DNA of 64,000 nt from Mycolicibacterium sp. ND9-15. Its GTDB lineage: Bacteria > Actinomycetota > Actinomycetes > Mycobacteriales > Mycobacteriaceae. The stretch's first letter is position 1; each line of letters opens with the position of its first letter. This document shows, one piece after another, positions 27,339-35,958 of the stretch. The stretch covers positions 1,525,501 through 1,589,500 of the forward strand of contig NZ_CP142362.1 of NCBI RefSeq assembly GCF_035918395.1, written 5' to 3'. Made by a program: the position numbers and the translations under genes. The notes below the pieces were generated by a model. That model saw nothing but the letters and a program-made list of their open reading frames with translations, was not told the DNA's origin and made no database searches.

Positions 27339-27530
27339 TCGCCGTAGCACACCCTGCTCGCGTTCAATGACCTTGTCCAACACCGCTTTCACGTCGGTTT
27401 GATGAGCACGACGCTCGATGTACTCATCGATCGCCGATAGGGCCACGGCCTGCATGGACCGTCCCTCGGCAGCAGCCTGCCTGCGCAACGCCTCGGTCTG
27501 CTTCTCGTTCGTGCGCAGAGTCATACCCAT
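27324..27530 (-). CDS. ribbon-helix-helix antitoxin of the Doc pair, 3' end altered by IS
   Basis: A 68-residue protein with a CopG/Arc-like N-terminus (MGMTLRTNEKQTEALRRQAA, then GRSMQAVALSAIDEYIERRA). Its last residues LRRLGRV are encoded by the right end of the insertion element. Without the element the frame would read LRRLADT-stop, with the stop overlapping the GTG of doc. The antitoxin therefore loses only three native residues and may still fold and bind DNA. The ATG at 27530 is chosen because two TGATACCA boxes sit just upstream. Confidence 0.75.
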   Translation of the reverse strand: MGMTLRTNEKQTEALRRQAAAEGRSMQAVALSAIDEYIERRAHQTDVKAVLDKVIEREQGVLRRLGRV

Positions 27531-27539
27531 GACTCGGCA

Positions 27540-27558
27540 TGATACCACTCTGATACCA
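27540..27558. promoter_or_regulatory. putative antitoxin operator, two direct TGATACCA boxes
   Basis: TGATACCA occurs twice with an 11-bp period (27540-27547 and 27551-27558), immediately upstream of the antitoxin ATG on the minus strand. One helical turn between boxes fits side-by-side binding of ribbon-helix-helix dimers, so autoregulation by the antitoxin is likely. Confidence 0.55.
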
Positions 27559-27605
27559 AAGGATGGTTCGCGTTATTTGTCGCACCGCGGAAGTAGCGTT
27601 GGTTC

Positions 27606-28640
27606 ATGGCGAAGGTCAAGGTCGAAACGCGAGTGGCGCGAGTCGCCGAGGAGGTGCTGACCGAACGAGGAGCGGTCCGCCTCGTCGACATCCTGGTCGG
27701 CCTCGGCTGGCTCGCGGCGCCCAATGTAGCGCGGTGGGAGCGGGGCCGTGTACCCAAGCTTGATATGACGGTCCAGGTCGACGGCGCAAAGGTCATCGAA
27801 GCAGCGGAAGCGTTGCAGGACTGGGCTCAAGGGCGTGATCTGGAGCGACGGGACGGAAACTACGGCGACCTGGTCTTCACCACCGATCCCAATCCCGACG
27901 TCGAACGCGCGTACCGCACACACTGGGCGACACCGGGTCATGTCGACCCGGTGACCGAGCGGCCGGCCCGTCCCCGCGAGATCGTCGTGTTGTTGCCACA
28001 CAACGCGTGGGAGTGCTCATCCTGCGGCGACACCGGCGACTTCCTCCTCAAGGGCAAGATCGGCACGCTATGTCTGCACTGCGCCGACCTCGGCCACCTC
28101 GAGTTCCTGCCGTCGGGCGACGCAGCACTGACTCGTCGCGCCAGGAAAGCCAGCCGACTGTCTGCCGTCGTGGTCCGCTGGAGCAGACGACGCCATCGCT
28201 ACGAGCGACAAGGCATCCTGGCGGAGCCCGCAGCGCTCGAGCAAGCGGCACAAGAATGCCTGTCGGACGCCGATCTACGTGGGCGCCGCAGGGATCGGGA
28301 CAAGCTTCGTCGGGAAGATGAGGATGTGCGCTTCCAAGGCGAGTTCGCCGCCGCGATCCGCGAGCAGTTCCCCGGATGTCCACCCGAGCGCGCCGGGGCG
28401 ATCGCACTGCATGCCGCGGTCCGCGGCAGTGGTCGCGTGGGGCGCAGCGCGGCTGCGCGGAGGTTGGATCCCGACGCGGTCCGCCTGGCGGTCGCCGCGT
28501 CCGTCCGCCACCTCGACACCGACTACGACGACCTGCTCATGTCGGGCGTCGATCGTGATACCGCGCGAGCGCAGGTATACAACCGCGTCGAGGACGTCCT
28601 CAACGCATGGCGCGACGGTGTCGCGATGCTCGACAAATAG
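27606..28640 (+). CDS. DUF2293 domain-containing protein
   Basis: A 344-residue protein. The middle has a zinc-ribbon-like four-cysteine pattern (CSSCGDTGDFLL, then TLCLHCADLGH, about residues 138-160). The C-terminal ~95 residues (FQGEFAAAIREQFPGCPPER, then VRHLDTDYDDLLMSG) match DUF2293 as I remember it. No catalytic residues can be named. It diverges from the antitoxin gene with 75 bases between starts. The function of the family is not known to me. Confidence 0.6.
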   Translation: MAKVKVETRVARVAEEVLTERGAVRLVDILVGLGWLAAPNVARWERGRVPKLDMTVQVDGAKVIEAAEALQDWAQGRDLERRDGNYGDLVFTTDPNPDVERAYRTHWATPGHVDPVTERPARPREIVVLLPHNAWECSSCGDTGDFLLKGKIGTLCLHCADLGHLEFLPSGDAALTRRARKASRLSAVVVRWSRRRHRYERQGILAEPAALEQAAQECLSDADLRGRRRDRDKLRREDEDVRFQGEFAAAIREQFPGCPPERAGAIALHAAVRGSGRVGRSAAARRLDPDAVRLAVAASVRHLDTDYDDLLMSGVDRDTARAQVYNRVEDVLNAWRDGVAMLDK

Positions 28641-28770
28641 CGAGACTCCCTACTGATTGCGTGCGGAACCAGTATCCGTATGTCCGAAGTCGTACGCGAG
28701 CAGTTCGTCCATACTTCAGCTGTCTGCCTCCTGTGGATAACCGGCGAGCAAACCCCGACGCGCGCGTAGG

Positions 28771-31314
28771 GTGGTCGACGTGACGGCGACGCCTGACCTC
28801 ATTGCGGTCCTCGCGGAGATTCTCACAGACCAAGGCCCCCTGCATCAGGATGAGTTCGGCCAGCACCTGCGCGACCACGGCGTCGACGATCCGGCATCCG
28901 CCTTACAGTGGAACCTGCTCGAGATGGATTGCCCGGCAAGGCAGCTGGTCGACGGTCGCTGGGTATGGCTGCCAGCCCTGCTGACCGGGCGGGTGTTCAC
29001 CCACCGGGTCAGCACAGATGAAGCGGCCCACGACGTACTCACCCTGGGGCCGGACCTGAGCCCGATCGCCGAGCTGTGCGAGCATGAGGAATATCAGCAC
29101 CTCGGCGACGGGTCAACCGCTTCTATCGTGGTGGCCGACTACGACGACGAACTGCTCGACGAGCGGGCCATTCCGGCCGGGGTGGTCGATTCGGACGGGG
29201 CGCTACTCCTCCTCGAACCCGGGGCGTTGGCGCGACTCGGCCTCGCTGAAGGCGACATGGTCGGCCTGCGGCTGACCACCGACGGACTCGTCCTCGAGGG
29301 GGTCGACGTCACCACCCAGCACACCGCCGGCGAACGGCTGGCCGCGGCTCTTGACGCGGACGAACCGACCTTCGCCGACGCGGCAGTATGGACAGCGTGC
29401 GTCGCGGACTCCGCACTGTTCACCGACCCGCTGCCGCCACTGAGCGAGATTTTCGACAAGCACGGCCTGGCGTACCGTGGCGACTGGCTTGCCCCCAGCG
29501 GGTTCGACTGGGACCGTTGGCAATTCGAAGGTCGATGCGAACTACTGGCCCAGCGGCACGACCTCGACCTCCAAGACGCGTCAGCCCTTGCCGCCCTAAT
29601 CGAGATCCACGACCACTTGTGGCGGATTCTGGCCCAGTCGGATGGCGCAGATGTAGCAGAAATTCCGGCCCCCGAAGCCGCCGGTTCTGGCGTTCTCGGC
29701 GAAATGGGGGCACACCTTGCCGACCCGCTGCTGGCTGAGCTGCTGATGGCCGAAACCGTCGGCGCCGACCCAGGCCGTGCTCCCGCGCTGGAGCTCTTCG
29801 CCGAGATGCTGGAGCCCAAGGTGCCGCGCGCCGCGCGGGTGGCGTGTCGGTGGCTGCGCGCGGTGGCGCTGGAGCGGGTCGGCGACGTCGCCGAGGCGGA
29901 GCGGGAACTGCTCGCGGCCGAGTCGATGGATCCTGATTGGCCGCCGCCCTTGATCGATCTGGCCCGCATCGCCTCTGATCGTGGCGATGCCGAGCGCGGG
30001 TTGAGGTTGTTGCGTCGTGCAGGCGCCGACGCAGACCACCCGCTGGTGGAACTGTTGCAGACATATCGAGCCGAGCCGCGCAGTGATCTCGGCCGCAACG
30101 ATCCGTGCTGGTGCGGGTCGGGACGTAAGTACAAGAAGTGCCACCTGGGGCATGAGCAGTTGGCACTGGCCGATCGCGTGCAATGGTTGTACACGAAGGC
30201 GATTCAGCACGTGCTAGACGCGGAATGGCGGGAACTGCTTGCCGAATTGGCCTACGAGCGATATCGGCACACGCACGATCTCCCGGAGGCGATCGAAGCC
30301 GGGATGGCGGATCCGCTGGTGATGGACATCGCGCTGGTCGAGGGCGGCGCGTTCGCGGACTTTCTCGAGGCGCGGGGTTCGCTGTTACCTGACGACGAGC
30401 GCTGGTTGGCCGAGCAGTGGCTGCTGGTCGACCGTTCGGTGTTCGAGGTGGAGAGCGTGAATCCCGGTGTGAGCGTTGCCGTGCGCGACGTGCGCACCGG
30501 TGACACCCACGAGGTGCGCGAGCGGACGGCCAGCCGGCAGCTCAAGCCCGGTCAGTTGATTTGCACGCGCGTGCTTCCCGACGGCGAGGGCATGCAGTTC
30601 TTCGGCGGAGTCGAGCCGGTCGCACTCCACGAACGCGATCCGTTGATCGACCTTCTCGACGTGGGCCCCGATCCGGTGGAGCTGATGGCCGCCCTCAGCC
30701 GACGGTTCGCGCCGGCGACGCTGACCAACACCGAGGGTGACCCATTGGCGATCTGTGAGGCCACGTTGCGGGTCGGTGATCCCGAGCGGCTCGAGGCTGT
30801 GTTGGACGAGGCCTACGACCGGTTGGACGACGAGGACCCGCCACGCTGGCATGAACACGTCAAAACTCATGGAATGTCGCGTATCCGGGCAATGCTGGTG
30901 CGTGAGGGAGAAACGCTTCGGGTCGAAACCAACAGCGCCGAGCGGATGGATCGCGTGCTGGCCACGTTGCTGCGGCGCGACCCCACGACACGAATCATCG
31001 ACGAATCGCGCCGCCCGATTCGCGACACCCGCGACGCCGCCGAGTTGGCCAACGAGGTGCCACGTTCCGAAACGGCGCTCGACCCCGCTGATCCCGAGGT
31101 GGCCGCGATGCTCGATGAGTTCGTTCGCGAGTACGAAGCCAACTGGCTCGTCGCGCCCATCCCCGCTCTCGACGGTCACACACCGCGCGACGCGGCCGCC
31201 GATCCCACTCGGCGCGGTGATTTGATCAGACTCCTGGCCAGCTTCCCCGCCGATGACGGCACTCCCGGACACATGAGCGCCGACCGGTTGCGCAAGGCCC
31301 TGGGCCTCGAGTAG
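28771..31314 (+). CDS. large SEC-C-motif protein
   Basis: An 847-residue, acidic, mostly helical protein. At about residues 447-466 it carries the SEC-C zinc motif NDPCWCGSGRKYKKCHLGH, found at the tail of SecA and in many stand-alone proteins, usually for protein or nucleic acid contacts. Helical repeats (CRWLRAVALERVGDVAEAER, TPR-like) precede it. The remainder is not recognised. GTG at 28771 or 28780 can be the start. The 130-bp region before it holds no other gene. Confidence 0.65.
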   Translation: MVDVTATPDLIAVLAEILTDQGPLHQDEFGQHLRDHGVDDPASALQWNLLEMDCPARQLVDGRWVWLPALLTGRVFTHRVSTDEAAHDVLTLGPDLSPIAELCEHEEYQHLGDGSTASIVVADYDDELLDERAIPAGVVDSDGALLLLEPGALARLGLAEGDMVGLRLTTDGLVLEGVDVTTQHTAGERLAAALDADEPTFADAAVWTACVADSALFTDPLPPLSEIFDKHGLAYRGDWLAPSGFDWDRWQFEGRCELLAQRHDLDLQDASALAALIEIHDHLWRILAQSDGADVAEIPAPEAAGSGVLGEMGAHLADPLLAELLMAETVGADPGRAPALELFAEMLEPKVPRAARVACRWLRAVALERVGDVAEAERELLAAESMDPDWPPPLIDLARIASDRGDAERGLRLLRRAGADADHPLVELLQTYRAEPRSDLGRNDPCWCGSGRKYKKCHLGHEQLALADRVQWLYTKAIQHVLDAEWRELLAELAYERYRHTHDLPEAIEAGMADPLVMDIALVEGGAFADFLEARGSLLPDDERWLAEQWLLVDRSVFEVESVNPGVSVAVRDVRTGDTHEVRERTASRQLKPGQLICTRVLPDGEGMQFFGGVEPVALHERDPLIDLLDVGPDPVELMAALSRRFAPATLTNTEGDPLAICEATLRVGDPERLEAVLDEAYDRLDDEDPPRWHEHVKTHGMSRIRAMLVREGETLRVETNSAERMDRVLATLLRRDPTTRIIDESRRPIRDTRDAAELANEVPRSETALDPADPEVAAMLDEFVREYEANWLVAPIPALDGHTPRDAAADPTRRGDLIRLLASFPADDGTPGHMSADRLRKALGLE

Positions 31315-31317
31315 GCG

Positions 31318-31812
31318 TCAGTCGCCATCACGGCGGCTGGCGAGTATCTCGCGAAGCGTGGGCAGTACACGTTGGTCCTTCGGGCGATTTGCGGCCTGCT
31401 TCGAGCGAATCACGTCAGCCAGTGACGCGATTTGCACTGTCACTTCATAGATGTCGGCGCACACCGCGTCGCGGCGCAGGTCGGAGTATCCGCGGGTCCC
31501 CGACGGCCGAAACGATATGTCGAGATCGCCGGCGTCGGTGACGAGGTTCCACGTCTCGGCTGCTGCCAGACCTTGCGCGTCGCATGCGAAGTGCACACCC
31601 GCGGAAAGGGCTTCGGTACGGGTCCTGGCATTGAGGGCCCGTAGTGCGAGCGCGAGGCGGTCGAGGTTGGCGTCGTCCAGATCTGGGGTGATGTCGGCAT
31701 CTTCGGTCGGGAACGGTGAACCGTGGTAGACGGCGGCGAGTCCGCCGATGAGCACGTAGATTACGTTGTACCGATCGAGCGTCGCGAGGAGGCGCGGCAG
31801 GTCGAGCTCCAT
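31318..31812 (-). CDS. nucleotidyltransferase toxin candidate (AbiEii/MenT-like)
   Basis: A 164-residue protein with the minimal nucleotidyltransferase pattern: IGGLAAVYHGSPFPTEDADI (GG helix and acidic triad, about residues 19-38) and a third acidic site in GDLDISFRPSG. It lies one base downstream of an XRE regulator, as in type II/IV pairs whose toxin transfers nucleotides to tRNA or other targets. I chose the internal ATG at 31812 because it directly follows the regulator's stop. Whether it is toxic, and its target, are unknown. Confidence 0.65.
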   Translation of the reverse strand: MELDLPRLLATLDRYNVIYVLIGGLAAVYHGSPFPTEDADITPDLDDANLDRLALALRALNARTRTEALSAGVHFACDAQGLAAAETWNLVTDAGDLDISFRPSGTRGYSDLRRDAVCADIYEVTVQIASLADVIRSKQAANRPKDQRVLPTLREILASRRDGD

Positions 31813-31813
31813 G

Positions 31814-32143
31814 TCAGCCTCGGCTGCCGGCCGTCCGCAGTCCCTCGAGCTGACGTGCCAATCGGGCGTGACGGTCAAGCCGCTGCTGACCACTCAGTGG
31901 AGCGAGCCGGGCGGCTTGGGCGAGGTCGCTGTCATCGCGTTCGACGATCTGCAATTCAATGCCGAACCCGCAGAGGCGGACAAGCCGAATGACGTCGTCG
32001 AGGCTCACCGCGGTGCGACCCGATTCCCAGCGTGCTATGGCGGGCTGGGCAGTGCCGGCACGGTCGGCGAGTTCGGCCTGGGTGAGGCCGGCACGTCGAC
32101 GTGCCTCTCGGATCAGATCACCACCGTAAGATGCCACAGGCAC
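31814..32143 (-). CDS. XRE-family antitoxin/regulator
   Basis: A 109-residue protein with a standard Cro/CI helix-turn-helix: REARRRAGLTQAELADRAGT, then PAIARWESGR, at about residues 12-43. The C-terminal half would contact the partner. It starts with GTG right next to a perfect 16-bp palindrome and ends one base before the nucleotidyltransferase ATG, the usual antitoxin-first order. Confidence 0.75.
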   Translation of the reverse strand: MPVASYGGDLIREARRRAGLTQAELADRAGTAQPAIARWESGRTAVSLDDVIRLVRLCGFGIELQIVERDDSDLAQAARLAPLSGQQRLDRHARLARQLEGLRTAGSRG

Positions 32144-32146
32144 ACT

Positions 32147-32162
32147 ATAACAGATCTGTTAT
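32147..32162. promoter_or_regulatory. perfect palindromic operator ATAACAGATCTGTTAT
   Basis: A 16-bp perfect palindrome centred on AGATCT, four bases upstream of the GTG of the XRE gene on the minus strand. It overlaps the likely -10 region (TTATAG). It is the obvious binding site for the XRE dimer, giving autoregulation of the pair. Confidence 0.7.
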
Positions 32163-32249
32163 GCACGTTCGATGAGTGGGCCGAGAGCGCCCAGAGGGCA
32201 AGCACAGTTGGCCTTTTCACCGGCTGAGGTGTGGTGTCGCGGCCGGCGT

Positions 32250-34793
32250 CTACCGAACACGACCCCCGACAATTGCCTCGGCTCGTTGAAGTTCCGGGCA
32301 GAAGGCGTCGGCAGTCAACCGGCCTACGGCCTCCACAAGTGGGGCGCGCGCGGGCTCGCTACGACGGTCGAAATCATCTAGGGCACAGCGTAATTCGAAT
32401 AGCGTTGCCCCCTGGCGGCGGGCCAGTTCCAGAGCGGCGCGTAGGTCTGCTTGCCCGGCGTCGGGGTCGGTGCGGGTGGCAGCACGCAACCGCAGCAGTT
32501 CGGCGTCATAGAAATGCATTCCGGACTCGTCGGCGCGCGCGAGGGCGATGTCGAATCGAGCGCGGGCCTGGTCGGGTTGGCCCGCTACGGTCAGCAGTCG
32601 GCCCAGGACACCGTCGAAGAACGTGAGGTAGGCGTTGAGCCCGGCCCTACCCAGGACGTCGACCAGTACGGTCATGGTGGCGATGTGATCGGACAACTCG
32701 GCTGAGTCGTCGCCCATCGCCGTGACGGCTCGCACGGCCGCCAGTTGGGCATGGCCCCACAGGCTCCACGCGTCGAAGCCGTGCTGCTCGGCCTGGTCGA
32801 CGAGGTTGGCGGCCAGCACCCCGGCCCGGTCGAGTTGGCCGGTTTCGATCCGCATCCATATCTCGACGAAGTCCGCGAAGGCCGCGCTGAATCGGCCCTG
32901 AGGGAATCCGAGTTCGCCGAGCCGGCGTGCCTCCTGCGCCAGTTCATCCTCCGCGCCTTTGGCGTCGCAGTGCACGAATTTCGCCAATGCCAGGTGAAGT
33001 CGCGCCGTGGTGATCGGGTCGTTCGGCTGGTACCACATCACCTCGAGCTGCTTTGTCTCCAGCAGCTCGGGCATGGCGTGCTCAAGGTGGGCAGCGGAGG
33101 TGTCGAACTCGCCTCGAAACCACTCCAGCACACCGAAAGACGCCTCGATGACCGGACTCAACCACCGCCGTCCTTGCTCCAAGCCTGTGCGCAGCGATTC
33201 CAGCACTCGAACCACGCGGTTCAGGTCGGCACGGGTGAAGTAGTAGACCATGAGGGCCACCATCGTCGCGACGAGTTCATCGTCGCGCAGATCCGTCCCG
33301 CCAAGCTGCAGGCATCGTTCGAAATCGTCTACGGCGATGGGGTTTTGGTTGCCTTCGATGGCTGCCGCGAGGAAGCCCCGCTCCAGCCGCAGCCCGACTT
33401 CCCGCCGGTCGCGGTCGGGTCCGGGCGCAGTGCGCTCGAGTTGGGCAAGGGCAAGGTTCAAATACGTGCGCGCCTCGGCCAATGCGCCGCGGCGACGCGC
33501 AGCGGCTGACGCCTGCCGATAGGCTGACGTCGCGTCGTCGAAATGCTCGGCCTGCTCGTAGTGGCCGGCGACCAGCCGCCAGTCCGGGTCACCGCCTACC
33601 GCGCCGCGCACCAGCGCGTCGGCGGCCTTGGCATGCAGCGTTTTTCGCACGCTGGCCGGGGCCAGTTCGCAGGCCACCTCGTGCATGAGGTTGCCGCGAA
33701 ACCGCCAGCTGTCGGTTCCGGTCGGTTCGATCACGAGCGCGTCCTCGAGTTCATCGAGGGCATCGTCGATTTCGTCTTCGCTCTGCGTGCAGATCGAGCA
33801 CAGAAGGTCGCGATCGAATCGGCGACCGATGACCGCCGCCGACTCCACGACCGGTACCACGTTGGCACTCGCATGCAGCCGGGCTAGCAGCGGCTCGTAC
33901 AGCGCATCGGGGACCTGGGTCTGACCGCGCTGATCGCTCACCGCACCGATGATCTGCTCGATGTAGAAGGGGATGCCGTCGCCGCGGTCACGCACGGCCG
34001 CACGGTCTTCGGCGGACAAGCGTGGGTTCAGCGCGGTGATCAGCATGTCGGCCTGCTTCTCGGTCAACGGTTCGAGATCGAACACCTTGACCGGCCAACA
34101 CGGCGGTAGCCAGGCTCCCTCCTGTCCGGTGATGGCCACCATGAGCTTGCCCTGACCCGCCTCGAGCAGCCGCGCCAACACCTCCACCGTGGATTGGTCG
34201 AACCAATGAACGTCCTCGGCAACCAGAAGTCCGGCGCCGCCGCCCAAACAGGCCAGCAGATACTCCTCCACCGCCGCAGCGATCAACTCGTAAAGCCTGC
34301 GCCCCTCGGCCCTCGCCGTGGCATACCCGGCTTCGGAGGGAATGCCCAAAACGGGTCCCAGCAACGGGACCGTCCGCGCCGGATCGAGACCTTGCGCCGC
34401 CACCTCCGCCCGAAGCAGCCGCAGTCGCTCCGCCGGACCGGTGGTCCGGCCGATCCCACACCGCCGTTCCAGCAGCGTGCGCACCGGATACAGCCCCGCG
34501 TCGGTGTGCAGGGGCGATCCGATCAGCTCGAGCACCACCGCGCCCGAGGCCTCGACCATCTCCACGGCGGCGGCGGCGAGTCGGGACTTGCCGATGCCGG
34601 GTGCACCGCGAAAGACCAACCCTGGCAGGCGCAGTGTGCCTTCTTGTGCACGGCGCCACGACTTTTGGAGTCGTGCGAGTTCGCGTTCTCGCCCGAGCAG
34701 CGGGCCCCGGCCCACGCCCACCCGCGCGGCATCGGCTCGCTCACCGATGACCTTAAGTCCTTCGCGCGCACGCAAATGGTCGCTGCGCGGCAC
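32250..34793 (-). CDS. AAA/STAND-type ATPase with TPR region
   Basis: An 847-residue protein. After GLKVIGERADAARVG it has GPLLGRERELARLQ, Walker A GAPGIGKS at about 63-70, and a Walker B region LLVAEDVHWFDQS. A long TPR-like helical region fills the C-terminal two thirds. The layout is that of mycobacterial proteins whose AAA-TPR part is fused to an N-terminal adenylate cyclase or C-terminal LuxR domain; here neither is present. The GTG start follows the upstream small membrane gene by 6 bases, so it is the last gene of the NO-reductase unit. Likely a signal-transducing ATPase; input unknown. Confidence 0.7.
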   Translation of the reverse strand: MPRSDHLRAREGLKVIGERADAARVGVGRGPLLGRERELARLQKSWRRAQEGTLRLPGLVFRGAPGIGKSRLAAAAVEMVEASGAVVLELIGSPLHTDAGLYPVRTLLERRCGIGRTTGPAERLRLLRAEVAAQGLDPARTVPLLGPVLGIPSEAGYATARAEGRRLYELIAAAVEEYLLACLGGGAGLLVAEDVHWFDQSTVEVLARLLEAGQGKLMVAITGQEGAWLPPCWPVKVFDLEPLTEKQADMLITALNPRLSAEDRAAVRDRGDGIPFYIEQIIGAVSDQRGQTQVPDALYEPLLARLHASANVVPVVESAAVIGRRFDRDLLCSICTQSEDEIDDALDELEDALVIEPTGTDSWRFRGNLMHEVACELAPASVRKTLHAKAADALVRGAVGGDPDWRLVAGHYEQAEHFDDATSAYRQASAAARRRGALAEARTYLNLALAQLERTAPGPDRDRREVGLRLERGFLAAAIEGNQNPIAVDDFERCLQLGGTDLRDDELVATMVALMVYYFTRADLNRVVRVLESLRTGLEQGRRWLSPVIEASFGVLEWFRGEFDTSAAHLEHAMPELLETKQLEVMWYQPNDPITTARLHLALAKFVHCDAKGAEDELAQEARRLGELGFPQGRFSAAFADFVEIWMRIETGQLDRAGVLAANLVDQAEQHGFDAWSLWGHAQLAAVRAVTAMGDDSAELSDHIATMTVLVDVLGRAGLNAYLTFFDGVLGRLLTVAGQPDQARARFDIALARADESGMHFYDAELLRLRAATRTDPDAGQADLRAALELARRQGATLFELRCALDDFDRRSEPARAPLVEAVGRLTADAFCPELQRAEAIVGGRVR

Positions 34794-34799
34794 GACTAC

Positions 34800-35138
34800 T
34801 CAGGACTCGACAGCATCCTCTCGCTCGACATCGTCCTCTGGGTGCAGGTGCCTCCACATCCGGGCGCCGCCGGAGATCGCCACCAGCACCCCGATGCCGC
34901 CGATCAAGATGCCGGTGAACAACGACAGGAACATCGGATCGATCGAGGTGCCTATCGTCCCGGCTCCGAAGGCGCCGCCGATGAGGAATCCGAACAGCGG
35001 TGCCAGCACCGCCACTGCCACTCCCAACAGCGTCCGCCACAAACCTGGCGGGGTGGCCTCGAGGACGACGGGACGCCCGGGCTCCGGAAGGTCGCCCGCC
35101 TCGTCGACGGTTGCTCGGTCAGGTGTCGTGCTACTCAT
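34800..35138 (-). CDS. small two-helix membrane protein
   Basis: A 112-residue protein with two hydrophobic segments (LLGVAVAVLAPLFGFLIGGA and FLSLFTGILIGGIGVLVAI) and charged ends. It overlaps the slipin gene by 8 bases and is followed after 6 bases by the AAA/TPR gene. No domain is recognised; the position suggests it works with the slipin in the membrane. Confidence 0.6.
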   Translation of the reverse strand: MSSTTPDRATVDEAGDLPEPGRPVVLEATPPGLWRTLLGVAVAVLAPLFGFLIGGAFGAGTIGTSIDPMFLSLFTGILIGGIGVLVAISGGARMWRHLHPEDDVEREDAVES

Positions 35139-35958
35139 CGGATTTCACCCTCCTGATATGGGGGACGGAGTCACCGGGGCCGCTCGCGCCGCCTCCCGGA
35201 TTCCGCTGCTCGCCCTCGAGGAACGGGCGCACGATATCCATCGGAATCGGGAAGACGACCGTGGAGTTCTGGTCGGCACCGAGCTCGAGCAGTGTCTGCA
35301 GGTAGCGCAGCTGCAGCGACGCCGGGCTCTCGCTGAGCGTGATCGCGGCGTCGCGCAGTTCCGTCGACGCCTGCAACTCGCCGCGTGCGCTGATCACCTT
35401 CGCGCGCCGCTCCCGCTCCGCCTCGGCTTCGCGGGCCATCGCGCGCTGCATCATCTCCGGAATCTCGACGTCCTTGATCTCGACGACCTCGACGACGATT
35501 CCCCACGGTTCGGTCTGTTTCGCGATCGAGGCGGCCAGATCCTCGTTGAGGTCTGCGCGATGGGCGAGCAGCGTGTCGAGGTCTGCACGTCCGACGACCG
35601 AACGCAGCGTGGTCTGTGAGATCTGCGACGTGGCGATCGCGAAGTTCTCCACGGCCATCACCGATTTCGTTGGATCGGTCACGCGGAACAGCACGACGGC
35701 GTTGACGCGCGCGGTCACGTTGTCGCGGGTGATGACCTCCTGCGGCGGAATGGTCAGGGTCACCGTCCGCAGGTCGACTCGCACGAGCTTGTCGATGCCC
35801 GGCAACACGACGACGATGCCGGGGCCGAGCGGTCCGCGCAGCCGACCGAGGCGGAACGCCACACCGCGCTCGTACTCCTTGACGACGCGGACCGAAGCGA
35901 TCGCCAGCGCCACCAGCACGACGAGGAGGAAAACGACGACCACCGTCCATGTGCCCAT
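35131..35958 (-). CDS. slipin (SPFH/stomatin-family membrane protein)
   Basis: A 275-residue protein with one N-terminal membrane anchor (residues about 4-22) followed by the SPFH domain: VKEYERGVAFRLGRLRGP, GPGIVVVLPGIDKLVRVDLR, and a coiled stretch rich in AREAEAERERRAKV. Slipins assemble in membrane microdomains and often associate with NfeD-type proteases; none is found here. An excellent GGGAGGTGAGCTG site precedes the ATG, which overlaps the stop of the zinc-ribbon membrane gene. Confidence 0.85.
   Translation of the reverse strand: MGTWTVVVVFLLVVLVALAIASVRVVKEYERGVAFRLGRLRGPLGPGIVVVLPGIDKLVRVDLRTVTLTIPPQEVITRDNVTARVNAVVLFRVTDPTKSVMAVENFAIATSQISQTTLRSVVGRADLDTLLAHRADLNEDLAASIAKQTEPWGIVVEVVEIKDVEIPEMMQRAMAREAEAERERRAKVISARGELQASTELRDAAITLSESPASLQLRYLQTLLELGADQNSTVVFPIPMDIVRPFLEGEQRNPGGGASGPGDSVPHIRRVKSDE

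Noticed and set aside
34318..35619. 433-residue plus-strand frame opposite the AAA ATPase and slipin
   Set aside because: Antisense shadow; the slipin and ATPase frames have start sites, ribosome-binding sites and motifs.
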